NCBI GenBank assembly: GCA_900550695.1
Contig: URTF01000043.1
Location: 1 to 17,554 of the forward strand
Direction: 5' to 3'
DNA: 17,554 bases
Origin: an uncultured Ruminococcus sp.
GTDB lineage: Bacteria; Bacillota; Clostridia; Oscillospirales; Ruminococcaceae
Shown here: in pieces, positions 6,597-13,423 of the stretch
Position numbering within the stretch: position 1 is the stretch's first letter
Layout: each line of letters opens with the position of its first letter
Position numbers and translations under genes: made by a program
The notes under the pieces: generated by a model
Told to the model about the DNA's origin: nothing
The model's database searches: none
What the model saw: the letters and a program-made list of their open reading frames with translations, nothing else

Positions 6597-7324
6597 TAAA
6601 GCTCGTCAACAACGCTGAAAGCCTTGCAGATGCTGTCCTGGATAAGCAGGTCGGCGGCACTGTCCTTCGGCGTAGGCGTTTTGTTTATAAGAACGAGCCT
6701 GTTTCCCTTGTAATAATCGATAAGTCCGCTCGCAGGATAAACCGTCAGCGATGTTCCGCCGATGATAAGCATATCAGCCTCGGAAATAGCCTTTATAGCA
6801 CCGTTCACAGTCGCCTGATTCAAGCCCTCTTCGTAAAGCACAACATCGGGCTTCACCAGACCGCCGCATTTTAAGCAGGGCGGAGGGCCGTCAACGCTCT
6901 TTATGTATTCCGCAGGGTGATTTGTGCCGCATCGCAGACAATAGTTGCGGTGAATTGAGCCGTGAAGCTCATAAACCACCTTGCTGCCTGCCGCATAGTG
7001 CAAGCCGTCAATGTTCTGCGTAACAACAGCCGTCAGCTTGCCCATCTGTTCAAGCTTTGCGAGCGCATAGTGCGCAGAATTCGGCTTCGCATCAAGGCAA
7101 AGCATCTTTTCACGGTAAAATTCGTAAAAATCCGCAAGATGATTCACATAAAACGACCTGCTTAATATCGTTTCGGGCGGATATTTGTATTTTTGGTTGT
7201 AAAGACCGTCAACACTGCGGAAATCGGGGATACCGCTCTCGGTAGAAACGCCCGCACCGCCGAAGAAAACTATCTTGTCAGCCTCGATTATCCATTGCTT
7301 GAACTGTTCCAGTTTTTCGTCCAT
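6596..7324 (-). CDS. Sir2-family NAD-dependent protein deacylase
   Basis: It removes acetyl or other acyl groups from lysines using NAD+, giving nicotinamide and O-acyl-ADP-ribose; expected in the cytosol. The 242-aa protein has all family landmarks: GAGVSTESGIPDFR (23-36), TQNID (102-106), catalytic His121 in ELHGS, four zinc-binding cysteines in two CXXC pairs (C129/C132 and C150/C153), and GTSL (190-193). It reads like the bacterial class U/Sir2Tm type. The Tyr-XX-Arg pocket that marks desuccinylases is not aligned: FYEFYRE has Tyr where the arginine would be, so deacetylation is favoured. GAGGA lies upstream of the ATG. The stop codon abuts the MITE-like element. It has no tight operon partner. 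Confidence 0.93.
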   Translation of the reverse strand: MDEKLEQFKQWIIEADKIVFFGGAGVSTESGIPDFRSVDGLYNQKYKYPPETILSRSFYVNHLADFYEFYREKMLCLDAKPNSAHYALAKLEQMGKLTAVVTQNIDGLHYAAGSKVVYELHGSIHRNYCLRCGTNHPAEYIKSVDGPPPCLKCGGLVKPDVVLYEEGLNQATVNGAIKAISEADMLIIGGTSLTVYPASGLIDYYKGNRLVLINKTPTPKDSAADLLIQDSICKAFSVVDEL

Positions 7325-7395
7325 AGAGTCCTCTTTTCCATACGGTAAACAAGGTTAAATTTGGTCATTATTTTAATAAAAATGTTATATCTGAC

Positions 7396-7421
7396 GGGCG
7401 GATATTGAATCCGCCCCTACA
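7396..7421 (+). repeat. Dispersed hairpin repeat, GGGCGGAT stem, CCCCTACA tail
   Basis: GGGCGGAT (7396-7403), loop ATTGA, ATCCGCCC (7409-7416), then CTACA. It differs from the other copies by one loop base. It lies between sir2 and folA and is followed 39 bp later by the heptad repeat. Confidence 0.75.
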
Positions 7422-7459
7422 ATTGCGTAGGTCAAACAGATAAATGCAGGAAAAATAAA

Positions 7460-7507
7460 TAATTACGAATTACGCATTACGAATTACGCATTACGAATTA
7501 CGCATTA
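7460..7507. repeat. Heptad repeat, six alternating ACGAATT/ACGCATT units
   Basis: After ATT, six units alternate strictly between ACGAATT and ACGCATT. The last bases form the folA stop codon (TTA on this strand, 7505-7507), so the repeat reaches exactly into the gene end. Confidence 0.85.
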
Positions 7508-7987
7508 TTTAAGGTATGTGCAAAACCTGAACCTCACCCCGTCATGTTCATGTTCCTCCGAACATTCCGCAAGCCGCCATTCGGGAAGCGCATCAAGATC
7601 GGGGAAGAAAACCTCCGCACCTGCATGAGCGTCTATCTTCGTGATAAGCACCTTTTGACAGTAGGGGAGAAGCTGACGGTATATCTCACCGCCGCCGCAT
7701 ACGAAAACCTCGTCCTCGCCCTCGGCAAGCTTTACAGCCTCCTCAACATTGTGAACGACCTCAACACCCTCGGGAGCAAAGCTTTCATCTCTCGATAAAA
7801 CAATGTTCCGCCTGTCCTTGAAAGGCTTTCCGTTCGGCAGTGATTCAAGCGTCTTTCTGCCCATTATAACAGCGTGGTGAAGCGTTGTGCTTCGGAAAAA
7901 CTTCATATCCTCGGGAATGTGAAAAAGCAGATCGCCGTTCTTTCCGATGCCATAATCAGCATCGGCGGCAACTATCGCAGTAAGCAT
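7505..7987 (-). CDS. folA: Dihydrofolate reductase
   Basis: It reduces dihydrofolate to tetrahydrofolate with NADPH, regenerating the cofactor oxidised by the ThyA reaction encoded just upstream. The 160-aa length is typical of bacterial enzymes. Visible features are the opening AIVAADADYGIGKNG, the active-site segment HIPEDMKFFR with the acidic residue D27, IMGRKTLESL (41-50), and the NADPH-binding VCGGGEIY (96-103). The usual tryptophan just before the active-site loop is Phe22. The start is 12 bases after the thyA stop, with GGGG in between serving as ribosome binding site. The stop codon coincides with the end of the heptad repeat. Confidence 0.95.
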   Translation of the reverse strand: MLTAIVAADADYGIGKNGDLLFHIPEDMKFFRSTTLHHAVIMGRKTLESLPNGKPFKDRRNIVLSRDESFAPEGVEVVHNVEEAVKLAEGEDEVFVCGGGEIYRQLLPYCQKVLITKIDAHAGAEVFFPDLDALPEWRLAECSEEHEHDGVRFRFCTYLK

Positions 7988-7999
7988 TTTTCTGCCCCC

Positions 8000-8830
8000 T
8001 TATATCGCAACTTCGATCTTGAAGTCGCCGTCGTGATATCTGTAACCCTCCAGTGAAAAGCTGTCGGGTGTGAATTTGTAAAAATCATCAATGCTCCTGT
8101 CGATGACGAATTTCGGAGCATCGTAAGGCTCATTCTTGATGATCTCCTTTATAATAGGAACGTGCCTGTCGTAAATGTGAGCGTTCGCAATAACGTGAAC
8201 AAGCTCGCCGGCTTCCAAGCCGCATACCTGCGCAAACATGTGAACAAGCACAGCGTATTGGCAAACGTTCCAGTTGTTCGCCGTGAGCATATCTTGCGAA
8301 CGCTGATTGAGCAAAGCATTGAGCTTTCCGCCCGAAACATTGAACGTCATACTGTAAGCGCAAGGGTAAAGTCCCATTTCCGAAAGATCGTGATGATTGT
8401 AAAGATTCGTGATGATGCGCCTGCTCGACGGGTTGTGCTTCAGATCGTAAAGCACACGGTCGACCTGATCGAAATCCCCCTCGGGGTAATGATGCTTCAC
8501 CCCGAGCTGATAACCGTAAGCCTTGCCGATAGAGCCGTTCTCATCAGCCCAGCTGTCCCAGATGTGCGAACCGAGATCGGCGATGTTGTTCGACTTTTTC
8601 TGCCATATCCAGAGCAGTTCCTTTACCGCAGTTTTGAGATAAGTGCGGCGCAGAGTGATGATAGGGAACTCCTTTGAAAGATCATAGCGGTTCACAACGC
8701 AGAAACGGCTTACCGTGTGCGCAGGAGTGCCGTCAGCCCACTTCGGGCGAACGTCCGTATCCGTGTCCCACGTTCCGTTTTCGAGTATGTCCCTGACGTT
8801 ATCTATAAAAACATTATCTGCATAACTCAT
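8000..8830 (-). CDS. thyA: Thymidylate synthase
   Basis: It methylates dUMP to dTMP with methylene-tetrahydrofolate, producing dihydrofolate. The 276-aa protein has catalytic Cys157 in LYPCAYS, the phosphate-binding QRSQD (176-180), Asn188 in NNWN for pyrimidine recognition, and HIYDRH (218-223). The N-terminal arginine loop region (residues 25-45) is present. It is the folate-dependent ThyA type, not flavin-dependent ThyX. It is first in an operon with folA and is driven by the extended -10 promoter at 8868-8896. Confidence 0.95.
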   Translation of the reverse strand: MSYADNVFIDNVRDILENGTWDTDTDVRPKWADGTPAHTVSRFCVVNRYDLSKEFPIITLRRTYLKTAVKELLWIWQKKSNNIADLGSHIWDSWADENGSIGKAYGYQLGVKHHYPEGDFDQVDRVLYDLKHNPSSRRIITNLYNHHDLSEMGLYPCAYSMTFNVSGGKLNALLNQRSQDMLTANNWNVCQYAVLVHMFAQVCGLEAGELVHVIANAHIYDRHVPIIKEIIKNEPYDAPKFVIDRSIDDFYKFTPDSFSLEGYRYHDGDFKIEVAI

Positions 8831-8867
8831 TATGTAATAATTCCTTCAATAAAAATACTTATAATAT

Positions 8868-8896
8868 ATTATAACACGTCAAAGTGCAAAAATCAA
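8868..8896 (-). promoter_or_regulatory. Extended -10 promoter of thyA-folA
   Basis: On the minus strand, -35 TTGATT (8896-8891), 17-bp spacer and -10 TATAAT (8873-8868) preceded by TGT, giving the extended -10 form TGNTATAAT. The thyA ATG is 38 bases downstream of the -10, with AAGGAA between. Confidence 0.8.
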
Positions 8897-8918
8897 TAGC
8901 CAAAAGGGGGATTTTTTT

Positions 8919-8957
8919 AATTCGGAATTCGGAATGCGGAATTCGGAATTATTTTTG
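8919..8957. repeat. Heptad repeat, CGGAATT family (first of an identical pair)
   Basis: AATT, then CGGAATT, CGGAATG and CGGAATT units, then ATTTTTG. The 39 bases are identical to 9006-9044, 87 bp away. Confidence 0.85.
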
Positions 8958-9005
8958 CTCCGCAAATTTACGGCAGAACACCATTTTCGTAGGGGCGGTT
9001 TTAAA

Positions 9006-9044
9006 AATTCGGAATTCGGAATGCGGAATTCGGAATTATTTTTG
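9006..9044. repeat. Heptad repeat, CGGAATT family (second of an identical pair)
   Basis: Identical 39 bases to 8919-8957, including the non-repeat tail ATTTTTG, which indicates recent duplication or conversion rather than independent slippage. Confidence 0.85.
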
Positions 9045-9148
9045 TTTCTTGAATTTGTCAAAGGCTTTTTTTTGAATGAAAAAGAGCTGTTTTGTTTGCA
9101 AAATTAATTATATGCCAAAAATTTCTGACAAAATTCGGAACGAAAAAA

Positions 9149-9198
9149 TGCCTGAAATGCAAGGCTTGCAACGGGCGGATATAGAATCCGCCCCTACG
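9149..9198 (+). repeat. Dispersed hairpin repeat, 50-bp form
   Basis: TGCCTGAAATGC (9149-9160), a short variable part, then GGGCGGAT (9173-9180), ATAGA, ATCCGCCC (9186-9193) and CTACG. The stem, loop and tail are identical to 202-227, about 9 kb away. Confidence 0.8.
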
Positions 9199-9228
9199 AT
9201 TTTCATTACAAACTAACGGAACATAAAT

Positions 9229-9268
9229 AATTACGCATTACGCATTACGCATTACGAATTACGCATTT
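9229..9268. repeat. Heptad repeat, ACG(A/C)ATT family
   Basis: Three ACGCATT units, one ACGAATT and one ACGCATT after AATT, following the hairpin repeat by about 30 bp. Confidence 0.8.
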
Positions 9269-9270
9269 AA

Positions 9271-9305
9271 ATTAATTCCGCATTCCGAATTCCGCATTCC
9301 GAATT
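9271..9305. repeat. Heptad repeat, CGGAATT family, abutting the repA-like stop
   Basis: Units of TCCGCAT and TCCGAAT (the reverse complement of the CGGAATG/CGGAATT family). It ends at the base before the stop codon (9306-9308). Confidence 0.8.
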
Positions 9306-10160
9306 TTAAAAGTTCTTCCACCCGACCTCATTCCTGCTCATAACAGTAAAAGTCGAACCGTAGAGCGCTGTCGCAATGTAAGCATCAATGCGGCGAATGT
9401 CCGATTCCGTCTGCGAAAGTGCATCAAGTACCATACATATATTTTCCGATGTAAGCTTGCGGAAACGTTCCGCCGCAGCTTCCGCAGGAACGGTCTTGCC
9501 CTCAAAGGTCACCCTCCTGCGAAGAGCTATCACCTCCGCAATGATGTCACGGATCTCCTCCAAAGAGCCTGCCGAAAGCGGATAACGTGCTTTCAGCGTA
9601 TCAAGCTCCAGAACCTCGTCCAAATGCCCCTTTAAATTTGTGCTGTCCGAAATTCCCGTCACATCATTCACGCCCGTCTGATTCGGATAGGTCTTGATAT
9701 TTTCAAGCTGACTATTTTCGTTCTGATTATGATAAGTCTTGATAGAAGCCGCTTTGCCGACAGCCTGAACCTTGCTTTTGCCTGCACTTGAAGCCGTGTT
9801 TTCCGTCAACTGAATACCGCCGTTCACAATATCAGAAGAACCGTCCTCACGCCCCGATATTTCGTTCACATATATCAAAGTCGGACGGGCAAGGTACTGC
9901 TTTTTCTGCTCGATCAAGCCTGCCGCTTCCAACTCCGAGTAGACCCGTGCCGCCTTGTCCTTGCCGAAGCCAAGCACCCGACACGCCTCTTCACGGGTGA
10001 AAATTATGTACACCCTGCCATGTCCGTCGCACCAGCCGTTCATCTCGGAAAGCTTCATTCGGTCAAGCATAAGCGCATACAAAAGCTTGCCGTCACTCGA
10101 TATCCCGCTGTATTTTTCGGAAAAGATACCCTGCGGAAGCTTGTAAAACTGTCCCTCCAT
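9306..10160 (-). CDS. RepA_N-type replication initiator-like protein (orphan)
   Basis: The 284-aa protein has the two-part plan of RepA_N plasmid initiators in Firmicutes. Residues 1-100 carry the winged-helix-like pattern FYKLPQGIF...KYSGISSDGKLLYALMLDRM, NGW, GRVYIIFTREEACRVLG, then an ARVYSEL...GLIEQKKQ stretch. A polar linker (about 101-185) is followed by a conserved C-terminal helical domain with VPAEAAAERFRKLTSENICMVLDAL near 215-250 and a terminal YIATALYGS. RepA_N proteins bind replication origins of theta plasmids; chromosomal copies in integrative elements or as relics are also common. Here no partition, relaxase, integrase or iteron array is seen, so its present role is unclear. 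AAAAGGGG precedes the ATG. A weak promoter candidate (TTGTAT, 18 bp, TAAAAT, minus strand, 10219-10190) lies upstream. Confidence 0.8.
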   Translation of the reverse strand: MEGQFYKLPQGIFSEKYSGISSDGKLLYALMLDRMKLSEMNGWCDGHGRVYIIFTREEACRVLGFGKDKAARVYSELEAAGLIEQKKQYLARPTLIYVNEISGREDGSSDIVNGGIQLTENTASSAGKSKVQAVGKAASIKTYHNQNENSQLENIKTYPNQTGVNDVTGISDSTNLKGHLDEVLELDTLKARYPLSAGSLEEIRDIIAEVIALRRRVTFEGKTVPAEAAAERFRKLTSENICMVLDALSQTESDIRRIDAYIATALYGSTFTVMSRNEVGWKNF

Positions 10161-10350
10161 TTTATAACCCCTTTTATGTTTTTTTCTTAATTTTACAACG
10201 GACAGGGACTAACATACAATCACATATTTATTGTGCATTTTAAATGAATTAAAAGTACTTTTTTCTTGACAAAAAACAGCTTTTTCGGCAAATTGCACTC
10301 AAAACCCAAAATACCCTCCGAATTTCCGCATTTTGTGTTGAAAATAAGTG

Positions 10351-10379
10351 TTGACATTTTAAGGCTGAGGTGATATAAT
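10351..10379 (+). promoter_or_regulatory. Consensus sigma-A promoter of the ABC transporter operon
   Basis: TTGACA (10351-10356), exactly 17 bp, TATAAT (10374-10379): a perfect consensus. Transcription should start near 10386. Confidence 0.88.
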
Positions 10380-10385
10380 TATATA

Positions 10386-10510
10386 GGTCATGTGCTTTAA
10401 GGATTTAAAGCGCAGTCGGATTTAACGATGCACAGAACTAAAATCCTTGATTTTACAGTACATTGACTTATACTTATATTTATACTTTTTTTATAAAAAG
10501 GGGAATGTTT
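10386..10510 (+). promoter_or_regulatory. Structured 5' leader of the ABC operon
   Basis: The roughly 125-nt leader can form competing pairings. GCTTTAA (10394-10400) pairs with TTAAAGC (10405-10411) around GGAT. The overlapping AAGGATTT (10399-10406) can instead pair with AAATCCTT (10441-10448), and TGTGC (10391-10395) can pair with GCACA (10430-10434). GGATTTAA occurs twice (10401, 10418). It is too short for a T-box and I recognise no known riboswitch. Confidence 0.4.
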
Positions 10511-11494
10511 ATGAAATCTATCAAGAAGATCGCAGCCTGCGCACTCGCTTGCGTTACCGCTGCAATGACTTTCGCAGGCTGCAGTAACACCACAGCTGCT
10601 GACAACGGAAATAAGGTTTACAACGTTGGTATATGCCAGCTTGTTGAACACCCTGCTCTCGATGCTGCAACACAGGGCTTCAAGGACAAGCTCACCGAAC
10701 TTCTCGGCGCTGACAACGTTGTTTTCTATGAGCAGAACGCTCAGGGCGAAAGCACAAACTGCGCAACCATTACTCAGGGCTTCGTTTCAAACGGATATGA
10801 CCTTATCCTTGCAAACGCTACACCTGCACTTCAGGCTGCCGCTGCTGCTACAAACTCTATTCCGATACTCGGAACTTCCGTTACAGACTACGGCACAGCA
10901 CTTGACATCTCCGACTGGACAGGCACAACAGGCACAAACATCTCGGGTACAGCTGACCTTGCTCCTATCGACGATCAGGAAAAAATGCTCAAGGAACTCT
11001 TCCCCGATGTTAAGCAGGTAGGTATCCTCTACTGTTCTTCCGAGGCTAACTCCAAGTTCCAGGCTCAGAAGTTCGGCGAAGCTCTCACAGCTGACGGCAT
11101 CGCTTACAAGGAATACTCCGCTGCTGACAGCAACGAGATCCAGTCCATCACAAACACAGCTATCGGCGAATGTGACGTTCTCTACGTTCCTACCGATAAC
11201 ACAATGGCTTCCAACACAGAGATCATCAAGAACATCTGCGTTCCTGCAGGCATTCCTGTTATCGCAGGCGAAGAGGGCATCTGCAAGGGCTGCGGCGTTG
11301 CAACTCTCTCTATCAGCTACTATGACCTCGGCGTTGCTACAGGCGAAATGGCTTACGAAATTCTCACCGAAGGCAAGAACCCCGGCGAAATGGAAGTCCG
11401 TTACGCTCCGAACGTTGTTAAGGAATACAACAAGGAGATCTGCGACACTCTCGGAATCACAATCCCCGAAGATTATGTTGCTATTGCTGAATAA
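10511..11494 (+). CDS. ABC transporter substrate-binding lipoprotein (TrpX-like, PF04392 type)
   Basis: The 327-aa secreted solute receptor is anchored to the membrane outer face by a lipobox TFAGC (Cys24) after a typical signal peptide. The mature protein has the two-lobed fold of the ABC_sub_bind family: VYNVGICQLVEHPALDAATQGF at its start, a DNVVFYEQNAQGE region, DLILANATPALQAAAA, then VKQVGILYCSSEANS opening the second lobe and DVLYVPTDN. Relatives bind tryptophan or tyrosine in some Firmicutes; others have unknown ligands, so the substrate is inference. I chose ATG 10511 over upstream in-frame starts because AAGGGG ends seven bases before it and the signal peptide begins there. It is first in the operon with the permease and ATPase. 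Confidence 0.88.
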   Translation: MKSIKKIAACALACVTAAMTFAGCSNTTAADNGNKVYNVGICQLVEHPALDAATQGFKDKLTELLGADNVVFYEQNAQGESTNCATITQGFVSNGYDLILANATPALQAAAAATNSIPILGTSVTDYGTALDISDWTGTTGTNISGTADLAPIDDQEKMLKELFPDVKQVGILYCSSEANSKFQAQKFGEALTADGIAYKEYSAADSNEIQSITNTAIGECDVLYVPTDNTMASNTEIIKNICVPAGIPVIAGEEGICKGCGVATLSISYYDLGVATGEMAYEILTEGKNPGEMEVRYAPNVVKEYNKEICDTLGITIPEDYVAIAE

Positions 11495-11534
11495 GCGGAT
11501 TAGTTAAGCAGCTTAATCAAGCAGCTTAGTTAAG

Positions 11535-11619
11535 CTTAATGCGGAAACGGAACGCTTGCTCCGTTTCCAAATTAAGTTTAATTAAAACTTAACGGTTTCT
11601 GCGAAGAGATTTCGCAGAA
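11535..11619 (+). other. Two intercistronic hairpins after the binding-protein gene
   Basis: GGAAACGGA (11543-11551) pairs perfectly with TCCGTTTCC (11560-11568), extended by CTTAAT/ATTAAG outside. A second stem, TTCTGCGAA (11597-11605) with TTCGCAGAA (11611-11619), follows. Neither has a U-tract, so they are not full terminators. They probably protect the upstream mRNA from 3' decay and so raise binding-protein yield over permease and ATPase, as in many ABC operons. Confidence 0.6.
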
Positions 11620-11651
11620 GCTTTACAACAATTTTGAAAGGAATTTACTCT

Positions 11652-12602
11652 ATGAACATTATGACGCTCGTAAACGCACTTCCGGGTTCGGTCGCACAGG
11701 GACTCATCTGGGGTATCCTTGCAATAGGCGTTTACATAACCTACAAGATCCTCGATTTCGCCGATCTTACCGTTGACGGAAGCCTCGGAACGGGCGGCGC
11801 AGTCGCAGTTGTTCTCATCGTGAACGGCTGTCCCGTACCGCTTGCGATCGTCTGTGCATTCCTCGCAGGCTGCCTTGCGGGACTTGTAACGGGACTGCTC
11901 AATACACTGCTCGGAATCCCCGGTATCCTCGCAGGTATCCTTACACAGCTTGCGCTTTACTCCATCAACCTCGATATTATGGGTCAGGCGAACACGGCTA
12001 TAAATGTTGACAAGTACCCTCTCTTTATGTCGCTCCGCTTTATCCCGATGACAATTCTCAAGGGCGTTGTCGCTGTTGCACTCCTTATTGCGATCCTCTA
12101 CTGGTTCTTCGGAACGGAGTACGGCTTTACTATCCGTGCAACGGGCTGTAACTCAAATATGGCTCGTGCGCAGGGTATCAACACGAAAAAATCCACAGTT
12201 ATCGCACTTATCCTCTCTAACGGACTTGTCGGACTTGCAGGCGGACTCCTTGCACAGTATCAGGGCAACGCCGACGTTAATATGGGACGAGGCGCTATCG
12301 TTATCGGACTTGCGGCTGTTATCATCGGCGAAGTTTTCGGCGAGCTTATCCTCGGCAAGCACCTCAATTTCAGCGGCAGACTTGCTTTCACGGCAGTCGG
12401 CGCTATCATCTACTTCATCGTTATCCAGATCGTTCTCTGGCTCGGACTTTCCACACAGAATACAAAGCTTTTCTCTGCTATCGTCGTTGCGGTATTCCTC
12501 GCTGTTCCTTATATCAAGAGAGCGTCAAAGAATTCATTCCGCGCGGCTGCTAAAAATTCCGCAGGAAACGTAAATGAGAAAGGCGGTTCGGAAAATGCTT
12601 GA
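11652..12602 (+). CDS. ABC transporter permease (BPD_transp_2 type)
   Basis: The 316-aa membrane subunit forms the channel for the solute delivered by the upstream lipoprotein. It has about eight to ten hydrophobic helices from SVAQGLIWGILAIGVYITYKIL to the C-terminal FSAIVVAVFLAVPYI, and a positively charged cytosolic tail. GFTIRATGCNSNMARAQGI near 165-183 corresponds to the conserved cytoplasmic loop (family pattern 'G...RA.G.n..aA...GI') that contacts the ATPase. I chose ATG 11652 because GAAAGGAA lies eight bases upstream; a TTG at 11634 is too close to that site. Its last eight bases overlap the ATPase start, indicating translational coupling. Confidence 0.9.
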   Translation: MNIMTLVNALPGSVAQGLIWGILAIGVYITYKILDFADLTVDGSLGTGGAVAVVLIVNGCPVPLAIVCAFLAGCLAGLVTGLLNTLLGIPGILAGILTQLALYSINLDIMGQANTAINVDKYPLFMSLRFIPMTILKGVVAVALLIAILYWFFGTEYGFTIRATGCNSNMARAQGINTKKSTVIALILSNGLVGLAGGLLAQYQGNADVNMGRGAIVIGLAAVIIGEVFGELILGKHLNFSGRLAFTAVGAIIYFIVIQIVLWLGLSTQNTKLFSAIVVAVFLAVPYIKRASKNSFRAAAKNSAGNVNEKGGSENA

Positions 12603-13389
12603 GATAAACTGCATTAAAAAGACATTCAACGCAGGAACTATAAACGAAAAGAAAGCGCTCAACGGCGTTACGCTCAAACTTGAAGAGGGCGACTTCTGTA
12701 CAGTTATCGGCGGCAACGGCTCGGGCAAATCCACGACCCTTAACGCCGTAGCAGGCGTCTGGCCTGTCGACTCGGGCTCGATAAGGATCGGCGGAGTTGA
12801 CGTAACGGGACTTTGCGAACATAAGAGAGCGAAGTACCTCGGACGGGTTTTCCAAGACCCTATGACGGGTACAACAGCAACAATGGAAATTCAGGAAAAC
12901 CTTGCCCTCGCCGCAAGAAGAGGACAGAGCCGCTCGCTCAGATGGGGCATCACAAAGCAGGAGCGTGAAGAATACCACGAGCTTCTCAAAATGCTCGACC
13001 TCGGACTTGAAGACAGAATGACCTCAAAGGTCGGACTTCTCTCGGGCGGTCAGCGTCAGGCGCTCACATTGCTTATGGCAACGCTCAAAAAGCCGCAGGT
13101 TCTTCTCCTCGATGAGCATACAGCCGCACTTGACCCGAAAACAGCCGCAAAGGTTCTTGAACTTTCGGACAAGATCATCTCCGAGAATAAGCTCACCGCA
13201 CTTATGGTAACACATAATATGCACGATGCCATCATTCACGGAAACAAGATAGTAATGATGAACAACGGCAGAATTATTTTTGAGGCAAGCGGTGAAGAAA
13301 AGAAAAAGCTCACCGTTGATGATCTCCTCAAAAAGTTTGAAGAGGACGGCGGCGCTTCGACTATCAACGACAGTATGATACTGGGTTAA
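12595..13389 (+). CDS. ABC transporter ATP-binding protein
   Basis: The 264-aa ATPase powers the importer. Walker A GGNGSGKST (39-47), Q-loop Gln87, signature LSGGQ (139-143), Walker B LLLLDEH with catalytic Glu164, D-loop around 168-170 and switch His197 (THNMHDA) are all present, so it should be active. I chose ATG 12595 (M-L-E-I-N-C-I-K-K-T-F), with AGAAAGGCGG nine bases upstream, because family members begin at this point. An in-frame ATG at 12574 with a weaker site would add seven residues. It overlaps the permease by eight bases. The stop codon overlaps the first bases of a heptad repeat. No classical terminator follows; the multi-hairpin element does. Confidence 0.92.
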   Translation: MLEINCIKKTFNAGTINEKKALNGVTLKLEEGDFCTVIGGNGSGKSTTLNAVAGVWPVDSGSIRIGGVDVTGLCEHKRAKYLGRVFQDPMTGTTATMEIQENLALAARRGQSRSLRWGITKQEREEYHELLKMLDLGLEDRMTSKVGLLSGGQRQALTLLMATLKKPQVLLLDEHTAALDPKTAAKVLELSDKIISENKLTALMVTHNMHDAIIHGNKIVMMNNGRIIFEASGEEKKKLTVDDLLKKFEEDGGASTINDSMILG

Positions 13390-13420
13390 TTCGGAATTCG
13401 GAATTCGAAATTCGGAATTA
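13388..13420. repeat. Heptad repeat, CGGAATT family, overlapping the ATPase stop
   Basis: AATT followed by CGGAATT, CGGAATT, CGAAATT and CGGAATT. It begins within the TAA stop (13387-13389). Confidence 0.8.
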
Positions 13421-13423
13421 TCT

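Larger units (their letters stand above)
8897..9305. other. Intergenic block made almost entirely of repeats
   Basis: Between the thyA promoter and the repA-like stop lie two identical 39-bp heptad tracts (8919-8957 and 9006-9044), a half hairpin-repeat CGTAGGGGCGG (8989-8999) between them, a full 50-bp hairpin repeat (9149-9198) and two more heptad tracts (9229-9268, 9271-9305). Short ORFs across 8879-9075 are only translations of the heptads, so I call no gene here. Confidence 0.7.
10161..10510. other. Divergent intergenic region between repA-like gene and ABC operon
   Basis: 350 bases with a possible weak minus-strand promoter for the repA-like gene (10190-10219), an AT-rich stretch with no repeats, the consensus promoter of the ABC operon (10351-10379) and its leader (10386-10510). 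No iterons, dnaA boxes or ORFs were recognised. Confidence 0.55.

Noticed and set aside
8879..9075. Short ORFs with repeated N-S-E-F-R-I-P peptides on both strands
   Set aside because: They are translations of the CGGAATT heptads (seven is not a multiple of three, so all frames give repeated peptides) and have no translation signals.
8919..9305. CRISPR array
   Set aside because: Units are 7 bp in direct tandem without unique spacers of constant length, and no cas gene is present.
9306..10160. Window as part of a plasmid, based on the RepA_N gene
   Set aside because: rpsL, rpsG, fusA, nadC, thyA and folA surround it and no other plasmid functions are seen; chromosome is far more likely.
10386..10510. 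T-box leader for the TrpX-like operon
   Set aside because: The leader is too short and shows neither the T-box sequence nor an antiterminator/terminator pair with a U-tract.
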